A stretch of DNA of 64,000 bases. Source: Malania oleifera. Its lineage: Eukaryota > Streptophyta > Magnoliopsida > Santalales > Ximeniaceae. Shown here one piece after another: positions 46,470 to 56,995 of this stretch. The first letter of the stretch is position 1, and each line of letters starts with the position of its first letter. The position numbers were made by a program, and so were the translations under genes. The stretch lies in assembly GCF_029873635.1 (NCBI RefSeq), contig NC_080417.1:28425682-28489681 (forward strand). The letters run 5' to 3'. Below the pieces are notes generated by a model. It worked only from the letters and a program-made list of their open reading frames with translations, searched no databases and was not told the DNA's origin.

Positions 46470-48504
46470 TGTGACAACCTGAATAATAATGGGATTTAAA
46501 TAATAAAGAGGAAGGGAAATGGAAACAGTAACAGAAGGAGGAAGTTGACTTCGTCGACGACATTGCACTTTGGAAGGAATAACCAAGGGACATTATCAGG
46601 GCCTCGTTGATGAACACAGGGGATTCGTCGACGAGGGTATAAGAGGACCTCATCGACGAAGACAAGATTGTACGAGAAGATACCGAGAGAGGGTTTTGGG
46701 GTAGTCTGAAATTCGTCGATGAAGGTGTAGGTTCGTTGACGAACTTTCTACAGGACTCGTCGACGAGGTGATGTGTCTCGTCAATGAATCTAGTCCTATA
46801 AATATCAAAGACTCGGATTTAAACTTCAAAATTAAGAAATCTCTCACTCTTTCTCTCCCCCTTCGGCTCCCTCGTCTCCTCCCTTCGATTTTGGGCCGAA
46901 TTTTCACCGGATCAACGATATGAAGACACCACGATGCTCTTGGAGAAGTTCTCTGTATATTTGCCAGAGCGGGTCGTCGGTGGAACTCTGTTGAAAATCA
47001 TCCCTGAGTTAAGGTAAGACTTTTTATGCCAAATTTGGTCTTACGGTAGTTATAAGAAATGATATACACGTGGAAATACTGAAGTTTAGTACTGAGAGTT
47101 TTCATTTTCAGGGTATTGATTAGGAAACCCTATGGGTATGAGACCAAAATTTATAGGGGCTTTCTCAGTAGTCAGGTAAGGGAATAAACTAAAGTAGTTA
47201 TTTTCACGCAAATTACTATTATTTATGAGCAAATTGATTTTTGAAAAAAATATGTACAATATTTGAATATTATGGAATAAATGCATATTTGGGAAAATAC
47301 TGCTTTTGTATGGGAATTATGATTTTAGAATAAAATGTATGATTTACCCAGCTTTGTGTGGCATGAATGTTATTTTTCATGAAAGTATTATGATATGGAA
47401 GATTTTACGAGTAAAGCATGTTTTCAGGTATTATGAAAAGATACAGTATGTTATGATGATTTTGACAAATACATGATAATTGATCTATTTTCAGAATGAT
47501 ATATATATATATATATGAAATAATTTCAGCACGAGGCCATATTTATGAAATGTTCGGCGCGAGGCCGTATTTATGAAATGTTTGGCGCGAGGCCGTATTT
47601 ATGAAATGTTGAAAGATGCTATATTATCATGTATTATATGTTATCAGAACCTGGATGTTAGTTTAGTTCAGTTTTAGGAGCTCGGTACCGTAGCTTATAG
47701 ATCAGATATTTATGATCAGATTGGTGCTAACCAACCCACGAGGGGGTGAGAGATGGATAGTCGATGTGGCTTTTAGTAGAGTGTGGACGTCCACCTGGCA
47801 GTCCGGACTAGGGTGTGGTCAGCCCATTGTACTTACAAACATTTTTGACTCAGCAGTGGTTGGCCAGCCATTGTCGGGTCCCGCGTTCGGTCTGCACAAC
47901 CCATCATGGGTGCTAATACATGACATCAGCTAGCTATTCATCCTGGGTATGTTTTCAGTATTATCAGATATAACAGACAATTTATGAATGATATGAGTTA
48001 CTATAAAAATATAAAAGTACATGATGATTCAGTATGTTATGATGAATGTTTACAGATATATGAAATGTAATGTATATATGTAATTGTATTAAATGTTCAT
48101 GTTTCCAAACAACTGTATTTAGTTTATTTTCCCTTGCTGAGAAGTGTCTCACCCTCGAACATTAAATGATTTTCAGGAAACCCAGAGAGACCTGCGGGTC
48201 AAGGCCGCCATTGAGTGAGTTGAGCTTCGTTACTGGAAGGGTAAGCGTTGATCTAGGATCAGGAGATTTTTGTTGTATGATCCTAGGGTTATTTTGATGT
48301 TTTGGAGGTTGTATATAAATACAATATTTTGGTGATGTAGTAAACTCTGGTATTATGTATTCTATGGTTTTGAAAATGTGATTTATATTTACTGCTGCTT
48401 AAGTTTCCACTATGATTGACAGGTGTCCCCGTTACCCACGGGTTCGGGTTGACTTTTCTATTTATTATGTTTCATTTTATATTAAAATTTTTGAGGTCGT
48501 TACA
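46470..48504 (+). mobile_element. Gypsy-B solo LTR inserted in the RNase H domain
   Basis: 2035 bp, TGTGACAACCTGAAT to GAGGTCGTTACA, with a perfect ACGAT duplication (46465-46469, 48505-48509). Removing the LTR and one duplication copy restores the RT-RNase H reading frame across the join. It contains a TCGTCGACGA array (46548-46792), a TATAAATATC box (46797-46806), a 28-bp minisatellite (47529-47610) and TGCTGAGAAGTGTCTCACCC (48135-48154). Same family as the LTR at 1-1431. Confidence 0.95.
47529..47610. repeat. 28-bp minisatellite, three units
   Basis: Units GCGCGAGGCCGTATTTATGA.. start near 47529, 47557 and 47585. Confidence 0.9.
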
Positions 48505-48509
48505 ACGAT

Positions 48510-49064
48510 GGTTTTGTGATTTATAGCGATGCATCGCTGAAGGGGTTGGGATGTGTACTGATGTAATAGGGGAAAGTAATTGCTTATGCTTCTCGGCAAT
48601 TTAAGGAGTACGAGAAGAATTACCCTATGCATGATCTAGAGTTGGCGACGGTAGTATATGCGTTGAAGATCTGGAGACACTACTTATACAATGAGCAATG
48701 TGAGATCTTTACAGACCACAAGAGCCTCAAATACTTTTTCACGTAGAAGGAGTTGAACATGAGGCAAAGAAGGTGGCTTGAACTGATTAAGGACTACAAT
48801 TGCACCATTAGCTATCACTCGGGGAAGGCTAATGTGGTAGCTAATGCGTTGAGTCTGAAGTCAGAGCATGTGTTAGTATCTCTAGTAGTAGGTCAACATC
48901 ATATCAGACGGGATAGGGAAAGTCTTGGGGTGGAGTTGGTGGATGGTAATCATCAGGCCTTCATTGCTAGCTTGGTGATTCAACCGACTTTAATTGAGGG
49001 GATTAAAGCCGTGCAGACTAGTGATGTGGAGTTAGTTAAGACTGTGGAGAAAGTATAGCAAGGG
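48510..49064 (+). pseudogene. pol (RH): Gypsy-A RNase H, broken
   Basis: Continues the polyprotein after the inserted LTR. It has VIYSDASLKGLGCVL (first catalytic Asp in YSDAS), [10 protein letters not shown], the [16 protein letters not shown] block (catalytic Glu), [10 protein letters not shown] (Asp) and the following TISYHSGKANVVANAL connection. Stops: TAA 48564 and TAG 48567 side by side, TAG 48744 and 49056. The paired stops occupy positions that are Gln-Gln in related elements (CAA to TAA, CAG to TAG). Confidence 0.92.
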
Positions 49065-50160
49065 TTGGCTGCAGATTTTAACATCTTTGAGAGAGGTGTG
49101 CTGAGATTTGGGACTAGGCTATGCGTTCCAAATGACGAAGGTATAAAGAGGACAATCTTGGAGGAGGTGCATCATTCTTTTTATACCATACATTCGGATA
49201 GTACGAAGATGTATCGGGATTTGGGCGAATCTTTCTGGTGGAGTGACATGAAAAGGGAGAAAGCTCGATTCATGGAGCAATGTTTGACGTGTCAGCAGGT
49301 GAAAGCTGAACATCAGAGGCCGGCAGGGCCATTGTAGCTATTGAGTATTCTGGAGTGGAAATGGGAGCATATTTCCATGGACTTTGTTACCGAACTGCCA
49401 CCAGCACTTCACGGGCAGAATGTAATTTGGGTAATCGTGGACAGGTTGACAAAATCTGTTAACTTTGTACCGATGAAGGTTAGCTACTCCTTGAGTAGGA
49501 TAGCAGATCTATACATGCATGAGATAGTCAGAATGCATGGGGTACCGATATCCATTGGTCAGATCGATACCCGAGGTTCACTTCTCGATTCTGGAAAAGC
49601 TTACAGGAAGCACTGGGGATGAAGCTTACATTTAGTATAACGTTCCACCCCCAGACTGACGGACAGTCAGAGAGGATGATATAGATCTTGGAGGATATGT
49701 TATGGGCTTGTGTATTAGACTTCGGTGGTAGTTGGATTCAGTTTCTACCATTGGTGGAGTTTTCTTATAACAAAAATTTCCAAGCTAGTATCGGGATGAC
49801 ACCGTTCGAGGCATTGTATGGTCAGAGGTGTCGGTCTCCTCTGTATTGGGATGAGGTTGGTGAACAGCAGATATTGGGTCCCGAACTCATACAACGGGCT
49901 TCTGAGAAGGTCAGACTGATCAGGGATAAGATTATATTGGCTTATAGTCGACATAAGGGTTGTAAGGATGTTTGCCACCGTGAGTTGGAATTAAAAGTAG
50001 GGGGTAGGATATTTCTGAAAATCACTTTGATGAAAGGAGTGATGAGATTTGGGAAGAAGGGCAAGCTGAGCCCAAGGTATATTAGACCATTCGAGGTACT
50101 GGAGCGAGTGAGTCCAGTAGCCTATAGGGTTGCACTACCCCCAGCACTCTTAAGGATCCA
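49065..50160 (+). pseudogene. pol (INT): Gypsy-A integrase, broken
   Basis: An HHCC zinc-binding region at 49169-49292 (HH..IH, then CLTC), followed by the core beginning with WKWEHISMDFVTELP (first catalytic Asp, near 49365-49395). The second Asp block around 49560-49575 is damaged by a frameshift, and the residue between Arg and Pro reads Tyr. The [10 protein letters not shown] block (Glu, about 49650-49680) is intact. TAG stops at 49335 and 49682. The region ALYGQRCRSPLYWDEVGE (about 49815-49862) and a GKKGKLSPRYIRPFEVL segment lead to the C-terminal tail. Confidence 0.92.
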
Positions 50161-50557
50161 CGATGTGTTTCATGTATCCATGTTGAGGAGGTACATGCTT
50201 GATCCATCACACGTGATTAGTTACGAATCCTTAGAGATTAGGGATGCTTTGGCATATGAGGAGATACCCGTTCAGATTCTGGATCGTAAAGTTCAGAAAC
50301 TGCGTACCAATGAGATACCGTTAGTGAAGGTACTATGGCAGAATCATGCAGTTGAGGAAGTTTCTTGGGAGTTAGAGGCAGAAATACGCCAAGAAATATC
50401 TGCAGTTTTTTTGAGTAGTAGTTTCGATAGCAGAATCGGTATGGGTATGTATGTATGTATGTATGTAATATTCTGCTATTGTAGTAACATTGTGTGGTTA
50501 GTCTCTGGGGGAGTGTGTAATATTGTGAGCTCCCGAGACAGTGCATACATGTAACCA
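50161..50557 (+). pseudogene. Integrase C-terminal chromodomain-like tail
   Basis: After HDVFHVSMLRRY come YEEIPVQILDRKVQKLR (about 50258-50310) and VKVLWQNHAVEEVSWELE (about 50325-50380), the chromodomain-like motif order of Tekay/Del integrases, thought to direct integration to heterochromatin. This part is open in one frame to 50554. Confidence 0.85.
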
Positions 50558-50710
50558 CTTTATTCCCTCGCCAAAAGTAAGGGTATGTATGTATTTGGGA
50601 CAGGGCTGCTATGTGGGTGGCTATTGGCTCTTTCTAGAGCTGGGTATACATTGGGTATGTAGTTAGGTTAGTAAATGAGAGATTACAAATTTCGAGGATG
50701 AAATTTTTGT

Positions 50711-50722
50711 AAAGAGGAGAGG
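50711..50722 (+). other. Polypurine tract of the Gypsy-A element
   Basis: AAAGAGGAGAGG just before the 3' LTR (starts 50724). Confidence 0.85.
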
Positions 50723-50723
50723 T

Positions 50724-52761
50724 TGTAAGAATCCGACCCGAGATAGGTGTATTAAATAAATAAGAAAAGAGAAGGAAAATTAAAAAGGGTAAAAATCAGC
50801 AGGGCTCGTTGACGGGGCTTCTCTTCTCGTCGATGAAGTCCCTTGTGTAGTTTGTTGACAAGGATTAGTGGTTTGTCGACGAGGAGATGCCGAGAGATTT
50901 TGGGAAATCCTGAAATCTCAGGCTCACCGACAAGTCCACCTTGGCGTCGACAAAGTCTTTTGTACAGCTCGACGACGAGATTCAGTAGCTCGTCGACGAG
51001 GAGATGCCGAGAGATTTTGGGAGATTCTGAAATCTCAGGCTTGTCGATGAGGCTCACCTTGGCGTTGACGAACTTCCTTTTGCAGCTCGTCGATGAGGAT
51101 GCCGTCTCATCGACAAGGACGCCGTCTTGTCAACGAGGCCACCTTGGTGTCGACAAACTTCCTTTTGTGGCTCGTAGACGAGGACGTCGTGTCGTCGATG
51201 AGTCTAGCCGGGTTAACTTTTTTTATAAATATCCTTGGCTTTGCTTAATGGTTAAGAAACCAAAAACCTCTCTCTCTAGAAATCGAATACTCTCTCTCTC
51301 TCTCTCTCTCTCTAGGATTTCAGGTCATTTTTTGCCGGAATCAATGATCGACGTTGCTACGTGGATTAGGAGGAGAATCTCTTCGAGTATAGAGGATCAA
51401 AAGGTTCAAGGATTTTCGGGTTTTGACTCAAAACCGAGGTAAGGGTCCGATTTATTTTTCGTTTTGGTATATATGTAGTAGTAAGAATTATAGTGAAGTA
51501 TAGTTCTTTGATGTTTAGGTTTTGGGGACTCGGTTAATAGTTTTGGAGCCATAGAGCTTGTGTTTTGGTTTTTGGGTTAAGGTAAGGGGATTCTGTTTAT
51601 ATCAGTTATTTTTGAAATTGGAATCGATAAACATGTAGTTTACGATTATATGTATGTTTTGACTACTTATTTGGGAAAATCTAATGGGTGAAAATGCAGG
51701 CTTTTTGGGTTATAGTTTTGGGAAAAAAATTGGGGGTTTCGGGTATCATCTCTATTTCTATTGGAAAATAGTATGTTGTATAAAACTGTAGTAATGAGAT
51801 GACCGTACCTGTATTTTTATTAAACTATATTCTCAAATTGAAAATGATATGATTTGTTGTATACTCAAATAAGTGTGGAATGAACTGTTATATGTAAAAT
51901 GTTTCAGGCTTTTGTAAAACAGCTGTGATGGCTAACTACCGTAATCTGGTGGGTATAGGAACATGAGTTCCAAAATTGTTCCAGGTTTTGTGAAATTTTC
52001 CACGTGTCGACTAATTACCATGGGAAAATGCCATGTCTCGGATAAATACCGTGGGCGAGAGTGTCTGACTCTATATCCAAGGGTGTGAAATATCGCCTGT
52101 TTGCTTCGGTTGGTCACCAATGGGTGTAAGTGGACACCGTATTAGCAACGATATCACTATGGGGCTTCGGTTATTTCAGGATATCGGGTGCTTGAGTGTG
52201 ACGAAACTGACCGCATGTTTGGTATCGTATGTACTAGAACTAGATTGTGAAAAATACTGGAACTGTATTGTGTTATGTTTTATGTCAAAATAACACTTGT
52301 ATGCCACACAATGATATAACCTATTTTCTTCCTTACAGAGAGGTGTCTTACCTTGAATATATAAATATTTTTCAGGTCTTTTGAGTAGCCGAAACTAGCA
52401 TCCTAGCATTTGGGAGCATGAGTGTCAGTTAGCTACGTATAGTACTTGAGTAAGTATTGATTTTTGTAACCGGGTTCTCATTGTTGGGTTTTGTTGACAC
52501 CCGGGGTATGTACTGTATTTTGGAGCGTAGACTCTAGCCATCTATAGACTTTGGTACAGTACGTTATATGTATTAGAAAGAACATTTCCACTGCATATTG
52601 TATGTGTATGTATGTGTATGTGATTATGTATATGGTTTACGTGTACCCCACGGGGTCGGACCCTGATTCAATGTAATATCATGTATATTTTAAATGATAT
52701 AGAGATAAGTTAGGTTACTAAATTCACACCTGGGGCACATCTGTGGGTTCGGGGCATGACA
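50724..52761 (+). mobile_element. 3' LTR of the Gypsy-A element
   Basis: 2038 bp, TGTAAGAATCCGACC to CGGGGCATGACA. Longer than the 5' LTR mainly because the TCGTCGACGA array is longer (about 50805-51208). TATAAATATCC box at about 51222-51232, pyrimidine tract 51291-51313, conserved ACAGAGAGGTGTCTTACC near 52334. The plus-strand open frame at 50843-51442 follows the CpG-rich array and is not a gene. Confidence 0.94.
50805..51208. repeat. TCGTCGACGA palindrome array in the 3' LTR
   Basis: Roughly a dozen and a half motif copies or CpG-decay variants, with repeated spacer GAGATTTTGGGA. It ends about 15 bp before the TATA box. Confidence 0.88.
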
Positions 52762-53689
52762 TTAATGCACTCTCAGAATAAGATTACAATCAAAGAGTTT
52801 AGTTAAGGTTTTCTGGTGTTTGAAAAGCAGTAAGCTTAAAAAAAATGAACTTAGAAAACTTTTAGTGAAGAACGACGTTTTTCTCAATCAATCGTTGTAA
52901 TTAGTGTGTAAAATGTGTTTAGGGTTAACTATTTATATTAGTGCTTGAATTATTACCATTGTGAGTGTTTTAATGACTTAATATTTGAGAGTCGAAGAGA
53001 TTTTCTGCTGTTTTGAAAATTATCGCGAGTGCTTCGGTCGACTGAACTGAATATTCGGTCACTCGAACCAATTAAATCAGGAATTTTCAAAGTGGTAGTA
53101 GCCATTCAATCGACTAAACTCTAATGCTCGGTCGCCCAAACTAGAATCATTTTGTCGATTGAACCTTGAGGTTCGGTTGCCCAAACCAACTGTGTCTGGA
53201 ACATAAACTCCTTGATGCTAGACCAGTGTTTAGACTCTACATTCGGTCGTCTGAGCACTATGCCTTAGGCGCCCAAACTTTTTGAAATACAAATTCATTT
53301 ATATTTTTCATTCCAAAAATGATTTTAACCTTTTTTTTGAAATAAATTTGACATTGTAAAAATATTTTTCAAGTATTTAAAAAAAAATACCTAAGGTCCA
53401 ACTAAGTCACCTAAAAGCTTCGTAACATAACTCAACTAAGATGTACTTACATGAATCCTAATTTGCAACATATACAAACAAATTATTCAAGTCTTCATGT
53501 CTTTAAGCTTGGTCTTCACACAAGCTTCATGTCAATAACCATCTATCATTGTCTCATTTGCTTCATGGCTTTCCCTTTTGCATCTATCATTGTGCTTTAA
53601 GATCTTAATACCTGAAACACACTTAATGACACAATTATATGCCTTGGTTTGTCATTATCAAAATGATATTAAGCCTTGTTAGGCCAACA

Positions 53690-53797
53690 ATCTCCTCCTT
53701 TTTAATGATGACAAACAAGGAGTAAAATGAGGTAGCCTTGTTTACCGCCTTATAATATGCATGAACATAAGAATAAGCAATGTAAAGCATGTTAGGC
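53690..53797 (-). mobile_element. Remnant of the Copia-B internal region next to its 3' LTR
   Basis: On the minus strand: TTTGTCATCATTAAAAAGGA, then GGAGAT, directly before the LTR start, i.e. a polypurine-tract region. The rest of that element is gone, replaced by a Copia-C LTR fragment. Confidence 0.6.
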
Positions 53798-54088
53798 TTG
53801 TGGTGTAAAGGCTTCTCCATCTTTGAAGGAGATTGTGATAGTGGATTGAGAATCCTTGAATGTGTCTCTAGGGGTGGACGTAGGCAAGGGGCTGAACCAC
53901 GTTAATATTGTTTGTTAAGCTTTTTTTCCTTATACTCTTTCATTTATATCTTGTGCATGATTTACATGATATATATATACTGTGATATAATCATTTTTAT
54001 TTTGCCAATATTTCATATCTGTAAAAAAAAGTATAAATATGCAAAAGATTCTATTCACCCCCTTTTAGACTCGACTCTAGGGCCAACA
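53798..54088 (+). mobile_element. Copia-C 5' LTR, 3' fragment
   Basis: Matches the end of the LTR at 33331-34756: GGCTTCTCC, GAATCCTTGA, the R/U5 hairpin (53873-53901, GGTGG/CCACG), TTAAGCTTTT, ATTCACCCCCTTTTAGAC and the terminus GGCCAACA at 54088. Confidence 0.8.
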
Positions 54089-54236
54089 ATTGGTATCAGA
54101 CCAAGGCGCTTAATTTTTCGGAGTAATTTTTAGAGCGGAAAGATTAATGAAGTATATGGTGGAGACTTTTTTTTCCTAAGGATAATTCATGGATAGACCA
54201 CTGAGATTCAATGGTACTCAAAAATTCATATTAGTT
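54089..54236 (+). mobile_element. Primer site and gag start of a truncated Copia-C element
   Basis: TGGTATCAGA at 54091-54100 is an initiator-tRNA-Met primer site two bases after the LTR. At 54189 an ATG opens a short frame with PLRFNGT, resembling the N-terminal motif of this copia Gag type, which stops within about 50 bp at the satellite boundary. Confidence 0.6.
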
Positions 54237-55764
54237 TGAAGGTTAGACACTTATAACCAAATTTGTTTCCATGGTTTAAACACTTCATTTCAGAACTCAA
54301 GTGTTCAAATCAAGAATACAAGATCCAAATTGATTGGAGTCGGTTCTTACACATCTGTGAGGTTGAAGTGGAAGGGTTGGTGCTCACGGTGCCCCAAAAT
54401 TCATCTCATTTTGGAAGTTGGCTTCTTAGAACCAAATTAGCTTTCACTGCTTAAGTACTTAGGTCATTTAGGAACTTAAGTGTCCAAATCGGCCATACAA
54501 GGTCCAAATTGATTGGGTCAATTCCGACGTGTTTGTAAGGTCAAAGTAAAAATGTTGGAGCTCAAGCTACCGCAAAATTCATCCCAGTTTAAAAGTTGGA
54601 TGTGACGCCTCGTTTTCATACCATTTTTTTTTCTTCCAATAAATAATAAATATTAATGCCACATCAAATACTTTGATACCACCTCAACACAACCTGACTC
54701 GAAGTGGGTACTGGGTAAACGGTAAATCTCATATACACAAACCTAACAATAGAAGTCAATATATACAAACCATTCATAATACAAATAACCAGAGTTCTAA
54801 CCATCCATATATATATATGTACACACATATCCAACACATCCCAAAAAATCAGCCAAAAACTCTAAGGGAATCATACATCCTTTGCTCAAAACACTCACCC
54901 TGTCTATTAGGGTAGCTCCCCTCTATCTCGGAGCTCCATTTCCTGGTCTATCACTGTTCTTTGAAATATTTAGATATTTGGGTGAGACACATCTAAGTAA
55001 GACAGAATAAATTATTTACAGTGTGTGGTAGTATGAGTTTCCTTATATCATAATGTACTCATCTAAGTGATAATACCATTTGAGAAAAATATACCAATTA
55101 TGCTCATAATCATATAGATATAAAACATAAGCTTTTATAAGCTTTAATTCCATTTTTCAAACTCATTCACAGCAACCCTTATTTATCAGGGAAAATTCCT
55201 GAGGATAGGGGACATTACATGCCCATACATGTAGCTTCCCTTTGCTTTGATATCGTTTATAACTTTACCCTAATAGTTCGGGTGCGACTACAACTGATAT
55301 TTATTAGGGCACTAAGCTTACTTAGTAAGCCCTTAGGCGGAGAGTTTTACTTCGCCCTAATTATTTATTTTATTAAATTCACACTCTTTCATTTCTCATT
55401 TCCATTTCACATCTAACTCATGAGTGCCCTCAGTAACCATTCCATGTGCCGTCTGTAACTCATGGCTGCCCTGAAGATGTTCTCCATGCCATGCTTCCCC
55501 CCATGGTCAAGGTTGTGCGGCCCAAAGGCTGGATCTAAACCGCGGTTGGCCGACCCAGTTAGATCAAAATAAGAACTCTACCTGTCTGTATGTAGTACGA
55601 TTGACCTACAGCAGCCTGGTTTGGACCCAAGGACAGTCAACATCTCTCCGAAGGCCTAATCGACTGTAACGCCACACTCTCCACGAGACCGTGTGGTTGC
55701 ACCAACACCTCACTAGCAACGGTATCGTGCTCTTTATCAACAACTGTCCATTAGGGTTCTCATT

Positions 55765-56020
55765 TCCACATTTCATCATTCACATTTTGTATTCACATTT
55801 CAGTATTCATATTGCAGTATTCTCATTGCGATTTTCACATTTCCAGTATTCACATTTCAACATTGACATTGCATTATTCACATATCAATAATCACATTTC
55901 AGTATTCAAATTTTAACATTCACATTGCAGTATTCACATTTCAATTTTCACATTTCCATAATCACATTCCAGTATTCACATGCCAACGTTCACATTGTAG
56001 TATTCACATTTTCATATTCA
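55765..56020. repeat. Minisatellite of CACATTTCAGTATT-like units
   Basis: Many short units (about 14-18 bp) of the form CACATTTCAGTATT / CACATTGCAGTATT in the Gypsy-C LTR. Confidence 0.85.
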
Positions 56021-56666
56021 TATCCCATCTCATAATGGTATATATCACATTTCAATATTCTCATCATTTTATCAATAAATCATATCGTCATTTCATATTT
56101 CCCCATTTATCATAGAAAACATTTCTATATTCATATTTTATATTCCAACACTTCCCAATAAAATACACATTGATGTAACATCATTCATCATTTCATATAT
56201 TTCAAATCCCAATATATCACAAATCAGTATGCCTTATATGCCACACAATTTTATCTAATATTCATATCATATTAATTTCAGGCAAAATACCATATTCTCA
56301 TTTTCATGTATTAATTCAACCAGTAGTTCTCAAAATAACTGTAATAATTTATTCCCCTTACAGGACTTACTGAGAGGCCCGTAGAAACCCAAATCCTACA
56401 CCTGCGGTGTTCAAAACTCAAAACCTAAAATTCACATTTTTCCCCAAATCAATCAACTCATCTCCCAGAATAATTCTCATTTAACACTTCCTAGGTTCCA
56501 AGTACTTCAAATAACCCATAAAACCCTAAAATACCTTACTTACCCTAATTTTGGAGTGGTGCCCAAGAACTCCAAATCAACAATCCGCTCCAACTAAGTT
56601 ATAGAGAATCTCCCAATGAACCTCGTGGTGACTTCTGATCATCAAAATAGGTTTAGACAGAGCGAA

Positions 56667-56673
<7 letters not shown>

Positions 56674-56730
<57 letters not shown>
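56674..56730. repeat. (GA)n microsatellite
   Basis: Long GA run. On the LTR's sense strand it is a CT tract starting about 70 bp after the TATA box. Confidence 0.95.
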
Positions 56731-56733
<3 letters not shown>

Positions 56734-56815
56734 GAACCATAGGGTAGAGAGAGAGAGAACTAGAGGAGAGAGAAATTGTTGCTGGAAAATGACGAAAACC
56801 TATTTATAGGCCAGG

Positions 56816-56995
56816 CTTCGTCGACGAGTTAAAGTGATTCATTGACGAGCCCATGAAGACAATTCGTCGACGAGGAGACTAATTCGTCGACGAACATGAA
56901 ATTCTTTCAAATTCCCTAACTCTCAGTATCTTCTCATTGACGAGACACGTGTATTTCGTCGATGAGACCTGAAGGGACATTCATCGACGAACCCC
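56816..56995. repeat. TCGTCGACGA palindrome array in the Gypsy-C LTR
   Basis: Six to eight motif copies, e.g. TTCGTCGACGAGT and ATTCGTCGACGAACATG, just upstream of TATAAATAGG on the minus strand. Confidence 0.85.

Larger units (their letters stand above)
41654..52761 (+). mobile_element. Gypsy-A retrotransposon, Tekay/Del chromovirus type (decayed)
   Basis: 11.1 kb with two LTRs and a perfect TTAAT duplication (41649-41653, 52762-52766). Order: 5' LTR, primer site, gag, protease, reverse transcriptase, RNase H (split by a solo LTR at 46470-48504), integrase, C-terminal chromodomain-like tail, polypurine tract, 3' LTR. This order and the tail place it in the chromovirus branch, closest to Tekay/Del. 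All genes carry stops and frameshifts. In the first 81 bases the two LTRs differ at six positions, five of them transitions. Confidence 0.95.
41067..53689 (-). mobile_element. Copia-B-like 3' LTR, minus orientation, split by a gypsy element
   Basis: On the minus strand it starts TGTTGGCCTAACAAGG (53689) and ends GACTTTCA (41067). Its halves are 41067-41653 and 52762-53689. It has the R/U5 hairpin at 41479-41509 (CAAGG/CCTTG), an array of GGTCGACTGAAC-like motifs (about 53030-53290), a TATAAATAG box (complement of 52930-52938) and CCTAAGAGGGGGG near 41090. Just beyond 53689 lies CTCCTCCTTTTT, a reversed polypurine tract, so this is the 3' LTR of a truncated element and not a solo LTR. Accordingly the flanks do not form a clean duplication. 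Confidence 0.82.

Noticed and set aside
50843-51442. 199-residue plus-strand open frame
   Set aside because: It lies within the 3' LTR array and is not open in the 5' LTR, so it is compositional.
41062-53694. AATCT as target-site duplication of the Copia-B-like LTR 41067-53689
   Set aside because: It only matches if it overlaps the LTR's last base, and a reversed polypurine tract adjoins 53689. The LTR is the 3' LTR of a truncated element, so no duplication is expected there.
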